This document shows positions 61,506 to 64,000 of a stretch of DNA of 64,000 nt, in pieces. Where the stretch lies: contig CP114179.1 in NCBI GenBank assembly GCA_039555135.1, positions 1,550,001 to 1,614,000 on the forward strand, read 5' to 3'. The DNA comes from Phycisphaeraceae bacterium D3-23 (GTDB taxonomy: Bacteria; Planctomycetota; Phycisphaerae; Phycisphaerales; Phycisphaeraceae). Under the pieces are notes generated by a model. The model saw nothing but the letters and a program-made list of their open reading frames with translations, searched no databases and had not been told where the DNA came from. Position 1 is the first letter of the stretch. Each line of letters starts with the position of its first letter. A program made the translations under genes and the position numbers.

Positions 61506-62900
61506 TCAGGAGCCCCGAGACCTGGCCCCCGACGGCCGAGCCCCGCCGCCGCGCGGGCCATTGAGCGCCCGCCCCAGCCAAGTGAACCGCACAAGATAAC
61601 GGTAGCTCACCAGCGTCGCCACACCGGCCGCCGCGACGATCAGTGAGAACTTCACCCAGGGCGACACCGGCCAGTCGCGCAGGAGCATGACCCCCAGGCC
61701 GACCAGCGGCAGGTGCACGAGATATACCCAGTACGCCGAGTCGCTCAGCCACCGCACCCACGCCCGCGGCCTGGCCAACACCGTGAGCCCCAGCCCGACC
61801 ATCCCCCACACCATCAGCCAGCAGAACAGCGACACGCCCACCGCCAGGCCGAGCCGATCCAGCGCCCCAAACGCCCCGCCGCTATCCACGTGCTCGAAAT
61901 ACCGCCGGGCATACACCATCGCGACCCCAAACGCCGCGAGTGAGCCGACCAGGTACGCCCCGGTCCACTTCGTCAGCGCCGCCATGTCGCGGTGCAGGCG
62001 GAACAGGTACACCCCAACCGCGAAGAAGTAGCCCTGGTACGCGATCTGCACGACCTCGAACACCCACTGCCCGCCGGTGCGCGGCAGGATATGGTGGTAG
62101 TCGAGGTACATCCCCGGGAAAAAATAGAGCGCCGCAAATGTCGGCAGCGCAAACACGAACGGCCGTAGCCCCGAATTGTAAAGCGCCCGCACCCCGGGCC
62201 CCGGCGCGATCTCGCTATGAAGCCCACGGCTTGAATCCGTGGGTGCCGTCTTACGTTCTTCATCTGGACCACCCACGGATGCAATCCGTGGGCTTCGCCA
62301 TTTCAGAATCCCCCAGTACGCAAACGCAAACACGACGAGGTAGTTCAGGAACCAAAGATGTGCCGGCCCGAGGTAGCCCGTGTCGATCGCGGCGTCCTCA
62401 AAACTCACCCGCGCGACCTCGTTCCACGTCGCCCGGCCCTCGACCCGCCAGCCCCAGCCCCAGAGGTAGTACATCGCGGGGAGGATCGTCAGCGTCGCCG
62501 CCGTCACGGGGATCAGGATGCGCAACACACGGTGCTTGATAAACCCGTCCGCGCCGCGCCGCCTTGCCAGCATCGCCGCGAAGAACCCGGCCATGACAAA
62601 GAACAACGGGATCCGCCAGCCGTGGATCCACCAAAACACCACGTCGAACCCGTAGCTCGTCGGCTGGTCTTCGAGCGGCCAGAGCAGCCCGTCCATCGGC
62701 CGAACCATGTAGGTGATCGCCGCGTGCAGCACGATCCCCAGCAGCATCGCCCCGCCACGCAACGCATCAAACCCGTGGAAACGCGGGGCCTTGGCGGGCG
62801 TCGGGGATGGATGCGTTTGGGTCAAGCGGGCGATTGTAGCTGGCGAAACGAACGGGGCGCTACTTCCCGGGGTGCTGCTTCGCGGCGTGCTGTGTCGCAA
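61506..62900 (-). CDS. acyltransferase-3 family protein (OpgC/MdoC-like)
   Basis: The 464-residue protein has ten or more helices and the family start FHGFDALRGGAMLLGIVLHA, with WWIHGWRIPLFFVMAGFF containing the conserved Arg. Such enzymes transfer acyl groups to periplasmic glucans or surface sugars. An insert of ~26 residues (SPRIASVGGPDEERKT, then DSSRGLHSEIA), encoded by an inverted repeat, lies in a loop after helix 5. A basic Gly-rich tail ends the protein. No ATG precedes the first conserved block; the start is TTG 62900 or TTG 62825, both without a ribosome site. Confidence 0.78.
   Translation of the reverse strand: MRHSTPRSSTPGSSAPFVSPATIARLTQTHPSPTPAKAPRFHGFDALRGGAMLLGIVLHAAITYMVRPMDGLLWPLEDQPTSYGFDVVFWWIHGWRIPLFFVMAGFFAAMLARRRGADGFIKHRVLRILIPVTAATLTILPAMYYLWGWGWRVEGRATWNEVARVSFEDAAIDTGYLGPAHLWFLNYLVVFAFAYWGILKWRSPRIASVGGPDEERKTAPTDSSRGLHSEIAPGPGVRALYNSGLRPFVFALPTFAALYFFPGMYLDYHHILPRTGGQWVFEVVQIAYQGYFFAVGVYLFRLHRDMAALTKWTGAYLVGSLAAFGVAMVYARRYFEHVDSGGAFGALDRLGLAVGVSLFCWLMVWGMVGLGLTVLARPRAWVRWLSDSAYWVYLVHLPLVGLGVMLLRDWPVSPWVKFSLIVAAAGVATLVSYRYLVRFTWLGRALNGPRGGGARPSGARSRGS
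62219..62298. repeat. inverted repeat inside the acyltransferase gene
   Basis: Left arm GAAGCCCACGGCTTGAATCC (from 62219) pairs with an inverted arm ending GGGCTTC near 62295 (two differences in 27). It is in-frame and codes SPRIASVGG and DSSRGLHSE in a loop. Confidence 0.88.
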
Positions 62901-62907
62901 AGCCGGA

Positions 62908-63048
62908 TCAAGACCGCAGCCAGCCGAGCAGCGCCAGCACGCCCATCACCGCCAACACCAGCAGCATGAAGATCATCGTGAACGGGACCGACGCGGAGAA
63001 CTGACCGTTCACGCCACTCCGGTCGCGTTTGGAAAACCAGAGCGACAT
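62908..63048 (-). CDS. 46-residue single-helix membrane protein
   Basis: A small open frame: MSLWFSKRDRSGVNGQF, then SASVPFTMIFMLLVLAVMGVL and a short end ALLGWLRS. The N terminus is basic and the rest forms one transmembrane helix, so it is probably an inner-membrane small protein. GGGTCGAG lies near the ATG. It lies between the DUF2959 lipoprotein and acyltransferase genes on the same strand, 42 bases from the former. No database match was possible, so coding status rests on the helix and site alone. Confidence 0.55.
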   Translation of the reverse strand: MSLWFSKRDRSGVNGQFSASVPFTMIFMLLVLAVMGVLALLGWLRS

Positions 63049-63090
63049 CGCTCGACCCTTTCTGCCTAAGCCCCAGGCCCCAGCGCCTCA

Positions 63091-63744
63091 CTACTCCCCG
63101 CCCATCTGCTCGATGAACACGTTGGCCTCGGCGATCGAGCGTTCCATCTCCGCGATCAGTTCGCTCACGTCGTCCTGGATCCCCGCGGCGGTGTCCTGGA
63201 TCGAGGCGATCGCCTGGGCGTTGAGGTTGTGCTTCAGGAACAAGACCTGGTCGTGCAGCGCATCGAGCACGGGCTGCATCGACTCCTCCGCGCGGCGCAT
63301 CGCATTGAGCATCCGCTCGTAGCGCGCCTTGGTATCGTTGAGCTGCTGCTCGCTGCTTCGCCGGAGGTCGGCGTTGCTGTACTCGTCCAGCTCGCTCTGC
63401 CACTCACGGAACATGGCGTTGGCGACGAACTCCACCGACTCGATCTTGTCCTTCACGCCGTCGGCCGAGGACTGGCTGCGCTCGTAAGCGCGGTTGAGCT
63501 TTTTGTGCATCGCCTCGAGGTCGCTGCCCTCATCGAAGTCGACGACGGTCCGAAACTCCTCGAGCGCGGAACTGAACTCTTCCTTGGCGTCTTCCTGCTT
63601 ATCGCGGGCATCCTCGACACGGTCCACGAGCTGATGCCGCTTCTCGTACCCGAACGTCTCCATGGCCTTCATATACGCGGTCTTGCAGCCCGGCATCAGG
63701 CCGGCGACGCAGAGCAGGAGGACGATCAGGGGGAGCTTTTTCAT
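63091..63744 (-). CDS. DUF2959-family lipoprotein with coiled coil
   Basis: The 217-residue protein has a lipoprotein signal (LIVLLLCVAGLMPGC). The mature part is a nearly continuous helix typical of DUF2959: AYMKAMETFGYEKRHQLVDR, VEDARDKQEDAKEEFSSALE, LEAMHKKLNRAYERSQSSAD and YSNADLRRSSEQQL. The function is unknown; the family is periplasmic and helical. The start at MKKLPL is chosen; an ATG nine bases upstream is possible. It may share a transcript with the 46-residue membrane protein. Confidence 0.85.
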   Translation of the reverse strand: MKKLPLIVLLLCVAGLMPGCKTAYMKAMETFGYEKRHQLVDRVEDARDKQEDAKEEFSSALEEFRTVVDFDEGSDLEAMHKKLNRAYERSQSSADGVKDKIESVEFVANAMFREWQSELDEYSNADLRRSSEQQLNDTKARYERMLNAMRRAEESMQPVLDALHDQVLFLKHNLNAQAIASIQDTAAGIQDDVSELIAEMERSIAEANVFIEQMGGE

Positions 63745-64000
63745 GGCACGCATCTCGGGAGGTTGAGTCTTCCTACATTTATAGCCCGACACCGGGCGGG
63801 CCCGCATTGTAACCCGGCGGGACTACAGCGCGGCGGGAATGACTCGAATACACCATCGCGGGGAATGTGCCCTAATCTCTGTATCCACAATTATTTACAT
63901 GCAATTTCGGTGTGGGTCACAATTCTGAGAAAGCCCGCCCGCATCCCGATGCGCAAACCCCCGGCCCGCCCGCGTGGTATGGATAGGCGAGGCCATCAGG
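63745..64000. other. right-end intergenic sequence
   Basis: No gene-like frame, terminator or repeat was seen between the DUF2959 start and the window end. An AT-rich stretch (TATCCACAATTATTTACATG) near 63882-63901 might hold promoter elements. Confidence 0.4.

Overview
The window reads as a GC-rich chromosome piece from a member of the Planctomycetota, most likely class Phycisphaerae. The evidence is several secreted proteins that end in dockerin-like DxNxDGxVxxxDLDxLLxxWG repeats followed by a PEP-CTERM sorting tail (VIPEPGSLAVL or VPEPGTLALL, then Arg-rich), together with a large set of dispersed palindromic repeats. This is an inference from gene content; no rRNA is present to confirm it.

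Layout. 1-4183: end of a TPR protein, then a response regulator, a STAS protein, a GspE/PilB-type ATPase and a PilC/GspF membrane protein, all on +. A second STAS protein plus a PilT/GspE-like ATPase follow ruvC at 9.7-11.3 kb. 4407-8989: a minus-strand pair of type IIA topoisomerase subunits, B broken by one frameshift and A by two. 11.3-20.9 kb: small accessory genes (VOC, YegP-like, endonuclease/exonuclease/phosphatase lipoprotein, DJ-1/PfpI, GHL10-like lipoprotein, membrane proteins, transglutaminase-like) and one tRNA-Lys(CTT). 21.2-29.6 kb: a CSLREA/beta-helix PEP-CTERM protein, then a pyruvate dehydrogenase cluster (E1 alpha, E1 beta, E2) with a HicBA toxin-antitoxin pair and a lipoprotein gene between the E1 genes. 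29.9-36.9 kb: BamA, two membrane proteins, a one-domain asparaginase, a CHAD-like protein. 37-41 kb: three PEP-CTERM metalloproteases with similar TTGAC/TAnnAT promoters. 41.4-54.7 kb: YhaM-like nuclease, a frameshifted ClpP-like lipoprotein, RecO, an enlarged valyl-tRNA synthetase, SerB and Ffh. 55-63.7 kb: paired membrane proteins, a DUF501 protein, UDP-glucuronate decarboxylase, a methyltransferase, an acyltransferase and a DUF2959 lipoprotein.

The most unusual content is the repeats. At least ten inverted-repeat families sit between genes, sometimes nested inside each other. Several also lie in-frame inside genes: valS carries a complete REP-associated tyrosine transposase (RAYT) open reading frame bounded by inverted palindromes, plus two further repeat insertions; the E2 gene, serB and the acyltransferase carry others. 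These insertions keep the host reading frame open, so the products would be housekeeping enzymes with repeat-encoded peptide inserts.

Limits: everything here was read by eye without searches. Family names rest on motif recognition, some start codons are judgement calls, and the five frameshifts could be sequencing errors.
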